The notes under the pieces are model-generated. The model was not told where the DNA came from. It made no database searches and saw only the letters and a list, made by a program, of their open reading frames with translations. DNA of 64,000 nt from Shewanella sp. c952 (GTDB lineage: Bacteria > Pseudomonadota > Gammaproteobacteria > Enterobacterales > Shewanellaceae): contig NZ_BPEW01000003.1 in NCBI RefSeq assembly GCF_019654975.1, forward strand, positions 62,001-126,000, read 5' to 3'. The stretch's first letter is position 1, and every line of letters starts with the position of its first letter. Positions 17,101 through 25,631 of this stretch are shown here, one piece after another. A program made the position numbers and the translations under genes.

Positions 17101-17838
17101 ATGTTGGAATATCAAGCTGCAAAAGATTTACTAAATGGTAAAGTTATATTGGTAACAGGTGCCGGCGATGGCATAGGAAAGACTGCAGCGCTCACATACG
17201 CGCAGCACGGTGCAACGGTGATTCTTTTAGGTAAAACAGTTAAAAAGCTTGAAGCCGTTTATGACCAAATTGAGCAAGCAGGTTATCCAAAACCTGCGAT
17301 TGTCCCACTCGATTTGAAAGGTGCGACAGAACAAAACTACCTAGATATGGCAGAAACCATAGAAGAGCAATTTGGTCATTTAGATGGATTGCTGCATAAC
17401 GCCAGCATGTTGGGTGTGCTCGGACCGTTTGAACATATCACCATGAGTTCAGTTGAAGAGGTATTCAAAGTTAACGTTATTGCTGAAATAATGTTAACAA
17501 AAGCATTGTTACCAGTAATGCGTAAATCGGAAAGTGCCTCGCTTGTTTTTACCTCAAGCAGCGTTGGCCGCCAAGCTAGATCATTTTGGGGCGAATACGC
17601 AATGTCTAAGTTTGCAACTGAAGGCATGATGCAAGCAATTGCACACGAGTATGAAGGCAGTAACATTCGAACTAATAGCATTAATCCAGGTGCTACCCGC
17701 ACGGGTATGCGCGCCAATGCTTATCCTGCAGAAAACCCGCAGTTGCTCAAAAAGCCTGAAGAGATCATGCCAACGTACCTTTACCTAATGGGTAATGATT
17801 CAGCAGACATTAATGGCCAACAGCTTAATGCTCAATAA
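17101..17838 (+). CDS. yciK: YciK family short-chain dehydrogenase/reductase
   Basis: SDR-fold oxidoreductase of 245 residues. It has the cofactor motif TGAGDGIGKTAAL (about residues 20-32), the HNAS motif (LLHNAS), catalytic Ser in FTSSSVG, and the Tyr-x-x-x-Lys pair in EYAMSKFA. The match to E. coli YciK is strong across the sequence, but its substrate is not established. A GAGGAAG ribosome site precedes the ATG. It is convergent with rluB and separated by a shared bidirectional terminator. Confidence 0.9.
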   Translation: MLEYQAAKDLLNGKVILVTGAGDGIGKTAALTYAQHGATVILLGKTVKKLEAVYDQIEQAGYPKPAIVPLDLKGATEQNYLDMAETIEEQFGHLDGLLHNASMLGVLGPFEHITMSSVEEVFKVNVIAEIMLTKALLPVMRKSESASLVFTSSSVGRQARSFWGEYAMSKFATEGMMQAIAHEYEGSNIRTNSINPGATRTGMRANAYPAENPQLLKKPEEIMPTYLYLMGNDSADINGQQLNAQ

Positions 17839-17862
17839 TCATTAAGTTCATAAATAAAGCCA

Positions 17863-17894
17863 TAAAAAAGGCCGCTAATTAGCGGCCTTTTTTA
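17863..17894. terminator. Bidirectional terminator between yciK and rluB
   Basis: A perfect palindrome GGCCGCTAATTAGCGGCC (17870-17887) is flanked by A-tracts and T-tracts on both sides, so it can stop transcription from both convergent genes. Confidence 0.9.
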
Positions 17895-17924
17895 ATGTAG
17901 CAATACGTAAAGCATAACTCGTGC

Positions 17925-18797
17925 TTATGAACGACTACGGCTCGGCTTATTAGGCGTTGCAGTGGCTTTATGCTTACGCACTGCACGGCGTATTTTAGCG
18001 CCACGTACTTTGGCACGGGCAACACTGTGTTTATCTGTGCCTAAAATACTGCGAGTTTCTTCATCCATGCCGGCGGTTTTACGCAAGTAGTTAACGTCTT
18101 CCATCGGTAGTTCAATCCAACCACCACGCGGCAAAGATTTAGGTAACTCAATCATGCCATAGCGAATACGGATAAGTCGGCTAACTTGCACCTCTTGAGA
18201 TTCCCAAAGACGACGCACTTCGCGGTTACGGCCTTCAGCTAAGCTGACATGCCACCACTTGTTCATCCCTTCACCACCCGCGGCTTTGACTTTATCAAAG
18301 CTAGCAGGGCCATCTTCTAAGGTAACGCCCATACGTAAACGCTGGATACAAGCATCATTCACTTCACCAAAGGTACGCACCGCGTATTCACGCTCAACTT
18401 CATTTGAAGGGTGCATTAAGCGGTTCGCTAGTTCACCATCAGAGGTGAATAACAACAGACCAGAGGTGTTTATATCCAAACGCCCTACCGCAACCCAACG
18501 AGAATCTCGGGTTTTAGGTAAGCGATCAAATACTGTAGGTCGACCCTCTGGGTCTTTACGGCTACAGATTTCACCTTCTGGTTTATGGTAAGCAATAACA
18601 CGGCAGATCACATCTTCTTCAGACTTTATCGAAATGGCGCGTCCATCGATACGCACTTTGACACCTGATTCAACGCGATCGCCAAGACTTGCGATTTCAC
18701 CGTCAACACTAATTCGACCTGCAGCAATCCATGCCTCCATCTCACGACGGGAGCCATGGCCTGCTCGGGCCAAGACTTTCTGCAATTTTTCACTCAT
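17925..18797 (-). CDS. rluB: 23S rRNA pseudouridine(2605) synthase RluB
   Basis: A 290-residue pseudouridine synthase of the RsuA family. An N-terminal S4 RNA-binding domain ([25 protein letters not shown]) is followed by the catalytic domain with [19 protein letters not shown], where the Asp is the catalytic residue, and by the [13 protein letters not shown] motif. The tail is basic and Ser/Arg-rich, as usual in RluB. It modifies the peptidyl-transferase region of 23S rRNA. The start overlaps the scpB stop by eight bases, making it the last gene of the rnm-yciO-scpAB-rluB operon. Confidence 0.93.
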   Translation of the reverse strand: MSEKLQKVLARAGHGSRREMEAWIAAGRISVDGEIASLGDRVESGVKVRIDGRAISIKSEEDVICRVIAYHKPEGEICSRKDPEGRPTVFDRLPKTRDSRWVAVGRLDINTSGLLLFTSDGELANRLMHPSNEVEREYAVRTFGEVNDACIQRLRMGVTLEDGPASFDKVKAAGGEGMNKWWHVSLAEGRNREVRRLWESQEVQVSRLIRIRYGMIELPKSLPRGGWIELPMEDVNYLRKTAGMDEETRSILGTDKHSVARAKVRGAKIRRAVRKHKATATPNKPSRSRS

Positions 18798-19386
18798 TAG
18801 TAGACTCTTCTATTTTTTCTGGTGCACTTTTCACTGTCGAAAAAAGTGCATCCAATGATTCAGGATCTGACAACGACGGAAGTTCCGTGATGCTGTCCAA
18901 CCCGAAGTATGACAAAAACTCTGTGGTCGTTGCATAAAGTGCGGGTCTCCCCGGTACCTCCTTATGCCCCACGACTTTAATCCAGTTTCTATCGTTTAAA
19001 CTCTTAATAATTTGACTGCTGATAGCGACGCCTCGAACAAACTCTATGTCACCTCGAGTAACAGGTTGTCGATAGGCTATCACCGCCAGTGTTTCAATGG
19101 TTGCGCGCGAGTACTTAGGTGCTTTTTCTTGCCATAACGGCTGTAAATACTGGCTCAGTTCAGAGATAGTCTGAAAACGATAACCGCCAGCCACTTTAAT
19201 CAGTTGCACCCCGCGCCCTTCATAATCTTGCTGCAACTCTTCAATCGAAGCCTTAATTTTTGCTCTAGACACAGTAAAGTCTGCGAGTACTGTCTCCTTA
19301 AGTGCCTTAATCGTCATTGGCTTTGCCAACACGAAAAGGCTCGCTTCAATTAATTGCTTTAGCTGCTCTGGATTAATCTGTGACAA
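18790..19386 (-). CDS. scpB: Segregation and condensation protein B
   Basis: A 198-residue kleisin-interacting subunit of the SMC-ScpAB condensin. It shows the typical twin winged-helix organisation, with [14 protein letters not shown] at the N-terminus, [24 protein letters not shown] in the middle, and the [18 protein letters not shown] block near the end. It lies twelve bases after scpA and overlaps rluB. ScpB dimerises and binds ScpA to regulate SMC in chromosome organisation. No smc gene is in the window. Confidence 0.95.
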   Translation of the reverse strand: MSQINPEQLKQLIEASLFVLAKPMTIKALKETVLADFTVSRAKIKASIEELQQDYEGRGVQLIKVAGGYRFQTISELSQYLQPLWQEKAPKYSRATIETLAVIAYRQPVTRGDIEFVRGVAISSQIIKSLNDRNWIKVVGHKEVPGRPALYATTTEFLSYFGLDSITELPSLSDPESLDALFSTVKSAPEKIEESTNE

Positions 19387-19398
19387 CGAAATAGATCC

Positions 19399-20187
19399 TT
19401 AGTACGCTCTAACATGTATAGTCGAAAAAGGTTCAGCTTGTACCAGTTCCACCAACAATTCTTTTACCAGCTCCATTAACGCTAAGAAGCTCACCACCAC
19501 GCCGCTACGTCCCTCTTCAAAGTCAAATAATGCTTCAAAAGGTAAGTAAGTTTGCGCGTTTAACTTGGCCAAAATTTGTGTCATTCGCTCTCGAGTCGAA
19601 AGCACTTCTCGAACAACATGATGACTTTCAGTCGCTTCAATACGTTTAAGGACTGAAGAAAAAGCACGTGCAACTTCGGTGAGTGATACCTCAGGTGGTA
19701 ATAATTCAGGCTTTATGTTGGCTGCTGGAACCGCTTTTGCTTGAAATATGTCCCGCTCCATTCTCGGCAGAACATCTAACTTTTCCTGCGCATCTTTAAT
19801 CACTTCATACGCTTTTAACTGACGGATTAATTGCGCACGAGGATCTTCTTCATCCTCGTGCTCAACATCAGGTTTTGGCAGTAATAACCGCGACTTAATC
19901 TCAGCTAAGGTTGCTGCCATGACCAAATAATCAGCCGCTAATTCAACTTTGGCACCTTGAAGTAAATTGACGTACTCTAAATATTGTTGCGTTATCGCAA
20001 ATATAGGTAGATCAACCACATCAAGCTTTTGTTTACGAATGAGATAAAGCAGCAGATCCAGCGGTCCTTCAAAGGACTCAAGAAAAACTTCCAACGCTTC
20101 GGGGGGGATAAATAGATCCTTCGGCATCACCTTTACAGGCTCACCTTGCACCATGGCTAAAGGCAATTCTTGTACAATTCCCTCCAT
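19399..20187 (-). CDS. scpA: Segregation and condensation protein A
   Basis: Kleisin subunit of the SMC complex, 262 residues from the ATG at 20187. Its ribosome site is unusually close (AGAAGG abuts the ATG), so a GTG at 20199 or a TTG at 20235 is possible and would lengthen the N-terminus by 4 or 16 residues. The kleisin core starts at LESFEGPLDLLLYLIRKQKLDV and continues with DYLVMAATLAEIKSRLLLP, both diagnostic. The C-terminal winged helix ends with VRAY. It bridges SMC heads together with ScpB. Confidence 0.92.
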   Translation of the reverse strand: MEGIVQELPLAMVQGEPVKVMPKDLFIPPEALEVFLESFEGPLDLLLYLIRKQKLDVVDLPIFAITQQYLEYVNLLQGAKVELAADYLVMAATLAEIKSRLLLPKPDVEHEDEEDPRAQLIRQLKAYEVIKDAQEKLDVLPRMERDIFQAKAVPAANIKPELLPPEVSLTEVARAFSSVLKRIEATESHHVVREVLSTRERMTQILAKLNAQTYLPFEALFDFEEGRSGVVVSFLALMELVKELLVELVQAEPFSTIHVRAY

Positions 20188-20270
20188 CCTTCTACCCACT
20201 CTATTTCGCAAACGCGCGATTATACCCGTAAACAACTATTGTTTAAAGTGATTATCGTTAAGCGATATTC

Positions 20271-20891
20271 CTAAAGAAAAGGGCTCACATCCCCAGCGCC
20301 TTCTCGTATCACCTCAATGTCACCTTCTGACATATCGATTACCGTGGTAGGTTTCTCACCTAAGTAACCGCCGTGGATAATCAAATCGACCTGATGCTCC
20401 AAAACATCGCGAATATGCTCAGGATCAGACTCGGTGAACTCTTCACCCGGCAAGATCAAACTGGTCGACATAAGTGGTGCATCAAGGGCTTCTAACAGCG
20501 CTAGAGCAATCACGTTATCAGGTACACGAATACCAATGGTTTTCTTCTTCGGGTTTTGCAAACGCTTAGGCACCTCTTTAGAGGCTTTAAAGATAAACGT
20601 GTACGGCCCAGGCGTGTTGTGCTTTAAGACTCGATAAGCTTGATTATCAACTCGAGCATAAGTCGCAAGTTCAGATTGATCGCGACACATCAACGAAAAG
20701 TTATGGTCGTTATCTATCTGCCTGATCCGTGCAATTCTGCTCATTGCATCTTTGTCGCCCAATAAACAGCCTAAGGCATAACCCGAGTCTGTTGGATAAA
20801 CAATAACGCCACCCTGTTGAATAACATGTACCGCTTGGCTAATTAGGCGTACTTGAGGGTTTTCCTCATGCACATAAAAAAACTGACTCAT
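20271..20891 (-). CDS. yciO: YciO, Sua5/YrdC/YciO family protein
   Basis: A 206-residue protein of the threonylcarbamoyl-AMP synthase superfamily. It has GGVIVYPTDSGYALGC at the N-terminus, the KxR-like ATP-binding stretch, GPYTFIFKASKEVPKR, and the TIGIRVPDN and SLILPGE blocks. YciO proteins are paralogues of TsaC that lack a proven role in t6A synthesis. The start at 20891 overlaps the stop of the upstream gene as ATGA, and GGAAG five bases upstream supports it. It lies between rnm and scpA. Confidence 0.9.
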   Translation of the reverse strand: MSQFFYVHEENPQVRLISQAVHVIQQGGVIVYPTDSGYALGCLLGDKDAMSRIARIRQIDNDHNFSLMCRDQSELATYARVDNQAYRVLKHNTPGPYTFIFKASKEVPKRLQNPKKKTIGIRVPDNVIALALLEALDAPLMSTSLILPGEEFTESDPEHIRDVLEHQVDLIIHGGYLGEKPTTVIDMSEGDIEVIREGAGDVSPFL

Positions 20892-21760
20892 TGTGCTTCC
20901 TTCCATTTATCTGACTGCCAAACCCAGTTAACGCCTTGGGGTTGGAACATATTCTTACCAAGCTCAATCCAGCTTCCTGGAAAATGAAAATCACTTCCTA
21001 GTGAGCACATCAAATTATTTACTACGGTTAGTGCTATCAGATTATTTCTATCGTCAATGGTCTGTTGACCTAACACGACTTCGATAGCATCACCATTTGC
21101 TGCTTTAAACTCTCGCACTAAACGCTTAAGCCATTTAGCCGATAACTTGTAACCGCTTGGATGAGCCAAAACAGCAACGCCACCCGCTTGATGGATAATA
21201 TCAATCGCGCTGGCCATATCGCCCCAATTATTAGGCGCATATCCTGTTTTTCCGCGTGCTAAATACTTCTTAAACACATTGGCGGTGGTGGTGGCATAAC
21301 CCTTTTCTGCCAACCAACGAGCATAATGGCCACGGCTAATCGCGGCATCGCCAGCATAGAATTTAGCGCCTTCGTAGGCCCCCTCTATACCCGCTTTAGC
21401 AAGACGTTCACCAATTTCAAATGCTCGGGTCGCTCTTAATTCACGTTGGTGTAAAAGAAAGTCGACCATTCTTTGGTTTTCAATATCGATATTAAGTGCA
21501 ACGATATGAATGTCGAAGCTGTTCCAGTGGGTTGAAATTTCAACCCCATTAATCAGCTCCAATGGCGTTTTATGGTTATTGTTGTATTGGTGTGCTTCAG
21601 CCAAACCATCGGTTGTATCATGGTCGGTAATAGCAAAAACTTGCACACCTTTGCTGATGGCACGTTCGATCAATTCTGAAGGGGTTAGTTGGCCATCTGA
21701 TGCGGTGGTATGGCTATGCAGATCAACCAGTTTTACTTCATTAATATTTTCATCTTTCAT
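20888..21760 (-). CDS. rnm: PHP-domain 5'-3' exoribonuclease / nucleotide phosphatase (RNase AM, YciV/TrpH)
   Basis: A 290-residue metal-dependent PHP phosphoesterase. It begins soon after the start with the metal ligands VDLHSHTTASDG, then AITDHDTTDGL, GVEISTHW, VLAHPSGYKLS and SLGSDFHFPG, all conserved. The E. coli orthologue matures the 5' end of rRNA and hydrolyses 3',5'-nucleotides. I chose the ATG at 21760 to match known N-termini, although AAGGGG directly abuts it; an in-frame extension upstream is hydrophobic and unlikely. It is the first gene of the operon with yciO and faces away from trp. Confidence 0.9.
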   Translation of the reverse strand: MKDENINEVKLVDLHSHTTASDGQLTPSELIERAISKGVQVFAITDHDTTDGLAEAHQYNNNHKTPLELINGVEISTHWNSFDIHIVALNIDIENQRMVDFLLHQRELRATRAFEIGERLAKAGIEGAYEGAKFYAGDAAISRGHYARWLAEKGYATTTANVFKKYLARGKTGYAPNNWGDMASAIDIIHQAGGVAVLAHPSGYKLSAKWLKRLVREFKAANGDAIEVVLGQQTIDDRNNLIALTVVNNLMCSLGSDFHFPGSWIELGKNMFQPQGVNWVWQSDKWKEAQ

Positions 21761-22141
21761 CCCCTTATAATACTTGAGTTTAACCTTGAAAGGGGATTTA
21801 AATAGCCATTTTGTAATCAGCTTGGTTAATAATGCCAACAAAGCTGCGTTAGATGTTATCAACAGCAGTGATACTCTCGACTTATAAAGCGCTACAACAC
21901 AGGAATCTGTATGCTTCTTATATTTCTTTTTTAGCTATCACTTTTGTCGATAGCGACACATTTTGCTGCGTTTTGTGAAAAAAACATGATGAATTCACAT
22001 AAATTTTACGCTAACCAGCCGTGATATCGGTCAGAACTGCTTTTTTCATTATCTTTTCTCAAAAAGAGCAATATTCAATTGACAGCCTTTGTCTGCAAAT
22101 GTTTTTATATAGCCACGACAACAAACTAGATTGAATTTTAA
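21761..22141. other. Divergent promoter region between rnm and trpL
   Basis: About 380 bases with promoter elements for both directions. The trp promoter is described separately. No TrpR-like operator (the enteric CTAGTTAACTAG core) was seen, so repressor control is not supported by sequence; attenuation is. A poly-T stretch at about 22041-22046 has no stem of note. Confidence 0.5.
22079..22108 (+). promoter_or_regulatory. Predicted trp operon promoter
   Basis: A consensus -35 TTGACA (22079-22084) is followed, 18 bases on, by TTTTAT (22103-22108) as the -10. The predicted transcript starts near 22115, about 25 bases before the leader peptide. The -35 is perfect and the -10 moderate. Confidence 0.6.
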
Positions 22142-22198
22142 ATGACACAGTTTACAACTTTCCAAAACATTAATTGGTGGTGGCACTTCCCAAATTAG
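22142..22198 (+). CDS. trpL: trp operon leader peptide
   Basis: An 18-codon leader, MTQFTTFQNINWWWHFPN, with three consecutive TGG codons, the classic sensor for charged tRNA-Trp. It lies between the trp promoter and the attenuator and ends with TAG at 22196-22198. Stalling at the Trp codons would favour the antiterminator and read-through into trpE. The ribosome site upstream is weak. Confidence 0.93.
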   Translation: MTQFTTFQNINWWWHFPN

Positions 22199-22276
22199 CG
22201 GGTGGTGTGAAATTCTGTGCTCAATCAGTTTGAGACAAGATTAAACAAAAAAGCCCGCACAATTGCGGGCTTTTTT
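22184..22276 (+). promoter_or_regulatory. trp attenuator (regions 1-4)
   Basis: Region 3:4 is a terminator, GCCCGC (22253-22258) with GCGGGC (22265-22270) plus six T. Region 2, GCGGG at 22198-22202, repeats the 3' arm of that terminator and can pair with CCCGC at 22254-22258 to form the antiterminator. Region 1, CACTTCCC (22184-22191), immediately after the Trp codons, can pair with GGGTGGTG (22200-22207) with one wobble and one mismatch. All four elements of classical attenuation are therefore present. Confidence 0.88.
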
Positions 22277-22398
22277 GTATCTAAACAACAGCGGTAACGT
22301 TTTATACAAAACCCACAAGCAGCAGGCTCTTGATTTTTAAGTATTAAAAAGAGATATAACAATGAATAACCCATTATTCCCTACGGCAGGAGCTTAGC

Positions 22399-23970
22399 AT
22401 GGCAGTAAAAGATATCGCGAAAGTCATGACTAATAAGCAGTCACTCGCTTACCATGACGACCCGCTGCGCTTGTATCAGCATGTGACCAATGACGCGCCA
22501 CATACTATGTTGCTGGAGTCTGCAGAGATAGAAAGCAAAGACCATCTAAAAAGTATTATTTTGACCCACGCAGCGATGATGATCCGCTGTGATGGTTATC
22601 TGTTAACTTTTACTGCTTTTACCGATAACGGCCAAACGCTACTTGCACCTATCCAAACCTTTTTCGCCGAGCACTTTAGCGCAGTAGGATTTGAGCAAGC
22701 CTCAACGACTACATTAACGGTTAAGCTTTGCAAAGACAGTACACAGCTAGATGAAGATGCACGCTTAAAAGCCACCTCGCCGCTCGATGGTCTGCGTATG
22801 CTGGTGCAGCACATTCGTTGCAACGATACCCCGGCTTTTGAAGACCTGTTTTTAGGTGGGGTATTATCTTACGATCTTATCGATACTGTTGAGCCACTGC
22901 CTTCAGTACCTGAAGGTGACAATAGCTGCCCAGATTACCTGTTCTATCTCGCCGAAACGCTAATATTAGTTGATCATCAGCAACAAAGTGCCGACATCAT
23001 TACCCATCAGTTTGCAGCGGCCAATACTGCAATAGCAAACACGCTTGCTGCGCGCATGGATGAGTTACAACAAAGCTGCACCACCCTCACCGCTATTCCA
23101 GAGCTCAAAACTGTTGATGCCGATACTCAAGTTAATATCTCCGATAGCGAGTTTAAGCAAACGGTTAATGATTTAAAGCAGCACATTGTTGCAGGCGATA
23201 TCTTCCAAGTGGTGCCATCACGTAGCTTCAGTTTGCCCTGCCCCAATACACTCGGTGCATATCGTGCGCTTAGGTTGACCAATCCAAGCCCTTACATGTT
23301 TTACTTTAGAGGTGAAGGATTTACCCTTTTTGGCGCTTCACCTGAAAGCGCACTTAAATATGAAGCGAGCACCAATCAAGTTGAGATCTACCCTATTGCA
23401 GGCACTCGTAAGCGTGGTAAGACAGCAAACGGTGACATAGACTTTGATTTGGATAGTCGCAACGAGCTCGAGCTTCGTTTAGATAAAAAGGAGCTGTCCG
23501 AGCACATCATGTTAGTTGATTTAGCTCGAAATGATGTCGCCCGTATCAGCCAAAGTGGTACTCGCAAAGTCCCTGAACTATTAAAGGTCGATAGATACTC
23601 CCACGTCATGCATCTTGTTAGCCGTGTTACCGGTCAGCTTAGAACCGACTTAGATGCACTGCATGCTTATCAAGCTTGCATGAACATGGGCACATTAACC
23701 GGTGCGCCTAAAGTGAGTGCTGCGCAGCTTATTCGAGGCGCCGAAAAAACTCGCCGCGGCAGCTACGGCGGCGCAGTTGGCTACCTCAACGGTTTAGGCG
23801 ATATGGATACCTGTATTGTGATCCGCTCAGCCTTTGTCAGAAACGGCACCGCCTTTATCCAAGCCGGTGCAGGTGTGGTGTTTGACTCCGATCCGCAAGC
23901 CGAGGCCGATGAAACCAGACAAAAAGCCCAAGCCGTCATTTCAGCCATTAAGATGGGAGGTGGATTATGA
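22399..23970 (+). CDS. trpE: Anthranilate synthase component I
   Basis: A 523-residue chorismate-utilising enzyme that makes anthranilate with TrpG. The N-terminal half carries the Trp-binding feedback site region (LLESAEIESKDHLKS). The C-terminal catalytic half has VPSRSFSLPCP, NPSPYMFYFRGEGFTLFGASPES, IAGTRKRG, VDLARND and GTLTGAPKVSAAQLI, followed by GGAVGYLNGLGDMDTCIVIRS. AGGAG lies upstream, and a twelve-codon frame (22362-22397) stops just before the ATG. First structural gene of the operon, overlapping trpG by four bases. Confidence 0.97.
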   Translation: MAVKDIAKVMTNKQSLAYHDDPLRLYQHVTNDAPHTMLLESAEIESKDHLKSIILTHAAMMIRCDGYLLTFTAFTDNGQTLLAPIQTFFAEHFSAVGFEQASTTTLTVKLCKDSTQLDEDARLKATSPLDGLRMLVQHIRCNDTPAFEDLFLGGVLSYDLIDTVEPLPSVPEGDNSCPDYLFYLAETLILVDHQQQSADIITHQFAAANTAIANTLAARMDELQQSCTTLTAIPELKTVDADTQVNISDSEFKQTVNDLKQHIVAGDIFQVVPSRSFSLPCPNTLGAYRALRLTNPSPYMFYFRGEGFTLFGASPESALKYEASTNQVEIYPIAGTRKRGKTANGDIDFDLDSRNELELRLDKKELSEHIMLVDLARNDVARISQSGTRKVPELLKVDRYSHVMHLVSRVTGQLRTDLDALHAYQACMNMGTLTGAPKVSAAQLIRGAEKTRRGSYGGAVGYLNGLGDMDTCIVIRSAFVRNGTAFIQAGAGVVFDSDPQAEADETRQKAQAVISAIKMGGGL

Positions 23971-24581
23971 AAATCTATCTATTAGATAACTTTGACTCGT
24001 TCACCTATAACCTAGTCGATCAGTTTCGCAGCCTAGGCTATCAAGTTATCATCTATCGTAACGATGTTGATGCAGACTTTATAGCAGATAAGCTACTTAG
24101 TGAAACAGTGCCTGCGGCATTAGTGTTATCACCAGGTCCTGGCGCGCCCCATGAAGCGGGATCGCTAATGGACTTAATCAGCAAAGTGGCAGGTAAAGTT
24201 CCCATGCTAGGGATCTGTTTAGGCCATCAAGCATTAGTTGAACATTATGGTGGTAAAGTGGAGCGTGCCCAACAAGTTGTGCATGGCAAAGCCAGCCCGA
24301 CAGTGCATAACGGACAAGATATTTTCGCGGATCTGCCCTCGCCTTTGCCAGTTGCGCGCTATCACAGCTTAGTGGCAACCCACGTTCCAGCATGTTTAGA
24401 GGTGATAGCGACGACTGAAGATATGCCAATGGCGATCATACATCGCCAAGATAAAGCGGTCGGGTTTCAGTTTCACCCAGAATCAATTCTCACCACCCTA
24501 GGCAGCCAGTTATTAGTGCAGTCATTGCAATACTTGGCACAATCACTCGCGCAGCAAGACGTAAAAGGACAAACATCATGA
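23967..24581 (+). CDS. trpG: Anthranilate synthase component II (glutamine amidotransferase)
   Basis: A 204-residue class I glutamine amidotransferase subunit. It has the N-terminal LLDNFDSFTYNLVDQF, LSPGPGAPHEAG, nucleophile Cys in MLGICLGHQAL, and the His-Glu pair in FQFHPESILT. It supplies ammonia to TrpE. Unlike in E. coli, it is a separate protein rather than fused to TrpD. Overlaps trpE (ATGA) and trpD (four bases), so all three are translationally coupled. Confidence 0.96.
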   Translation: MKIYLLDNFDSFTYNLVDQFRSLGYQVIIYRNDVDADFIADKLLSETVPAALVLSPGPGAPHEAGSLMDLISKVAGKVPMLGICLGHQALVEHYGGKVERAQQVVHGKASPTVHNGQDIFADLPSPLPVARYHSLVATHVPACLEVIATTEDMPMAIIHRQDKAVGFQFHPESILTTLGSQLLVQSLQYLAQSLAQQDVKGQTS

Positions 24582-25630
24582 GCCAACTAATCGACAATGC
24601 CCAATTGCTAGAGTCACTTTACCGTGGTGAGAGTTTAAGTCGTCAAGATGCTAAAACGCTTTTTAGTACTATCATTCAAGGCGAAATGAATGAAGTCACC
24701 ATGGCAGGAATGTTGGTTGCGATGAAAATGCGCGGTGAGACTATCGATGAAATATCAGGTGCTGCAGATGCACTTAGAGCCGCAGCAAAACCGTTTCCAG
24801 CTCCAAGTGAAACAACGGTTGCCCAAGGGATAGTTGATATTGTAGGCACCGGCGGCGACGGCCATAACACCATTAACATATCAACCACTGCCGCCTTTGT
24901 AGCCGCCGCGGCAGGCGCTAAAGTGGCTAAACATGGTAACCGCAGTGTGTCGAGTAAGTCAGGCTCATCGGATCTACTCGCGCAGTTTGGTATCGATTTA
25001 ACCATGGCGCCAGAAACCGCCCGTGATTGTCTTGATGACTTAGGCTTATGCTTTTTATTTGCACCGCACTACCATGGCGGCGTGGCTCACGCAGTACCAG
25101 TGCGCCAAGCACTTAAAACGCGCACTTTATTTAATGTGCTTGGGCCGTTGATTAACCCATCTCACCCAGACTTTATGCTATTGGGTGTATACAGCCCAGA
25201 GCTTGTTGCGCCTATCGCACAAGTCGTTAAAGCACTCGGCATAAAACGCGCCATGGTGGTTCATGGCAGCGGTCTTGATGAAGTTGCTCTGCATGGTGAT
25301 ACCTTAGTACACGAGCTAAAAGATGGCGAAATTAGTGAGTACCGCATCACCCCAGCAGATTTAGGCGTAGCAGAAGCGAAGTTGAGTGATTTAGAGGGCG
25401 GCGCGCCAGAGGACAATGCCGAATTTACACGCGCTATACTGCAAGGTAAAGGCTGCCCAGCGCACATGAATGCCGTTGCGATTAACGCCGGTTGCGCCCT
25501 TTATGTTGCTGGTGTTTGTGATTCAGTAAAAGCCGGCACAACATTAGCGCTGGCAACCATTGAAAGTGGTAAAGCCTACCGATTGCTAACAGCGCTCGCC
25601 GATGCTAGCCAAGCAGCAAAAGGAGTTTAG
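24578..25630 (+). CDS. trpD: Anthranilate phosphoribosyltransferase
   Basis: A 350-residue enzyme that joins anthranilate to PRPP. The diagnostic loop is VDIVGTGGDGHNTINISTT, followed by AKHGNRSVSSKSGSSDLL, and by RTLFNVLGPLINP further along. The length is normal for a stand-alone TrpD. The start overlaps trpG, and the end is one base before the trpCF GTG. Confidence 0.96.
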   Translation: MSQLIDNAQLLESLYRGESLSRQDAKTLFSTIIQGEMNEVTMAGMLVAMKMRGETIDEISGAADALRAAAKPFPAPSETTVAQGIVDIVGTGGDGHNTINISTTAAFVAAAAGAKVAKHGNRSVSSKSGSSDLLAQFGIDLTMAPETARDCLDDLGLCFLFAPHYHGGVAHAVPVRQALKTRTLFNVLGPLINPSHPDFMLLGVYSPELVAPIAQVVKALGIKRAMVVHGSGLDEVALHGDTLVHELKDGEISEYRITPADLGVAEAKLSDLEGGAPEDNAEFTRAILQGKGCPAHMNAVAINAGCALYVAGVCDSVKAGTTLALATIESGKAYRLLTALADASQAAKGV

Positions 25631-25631
25631 C

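Noticed and set aside
22000..22140. TrpR operator upstream of trpL
   Set aside because: No palindrome resembling the enteric trp operator was seen.
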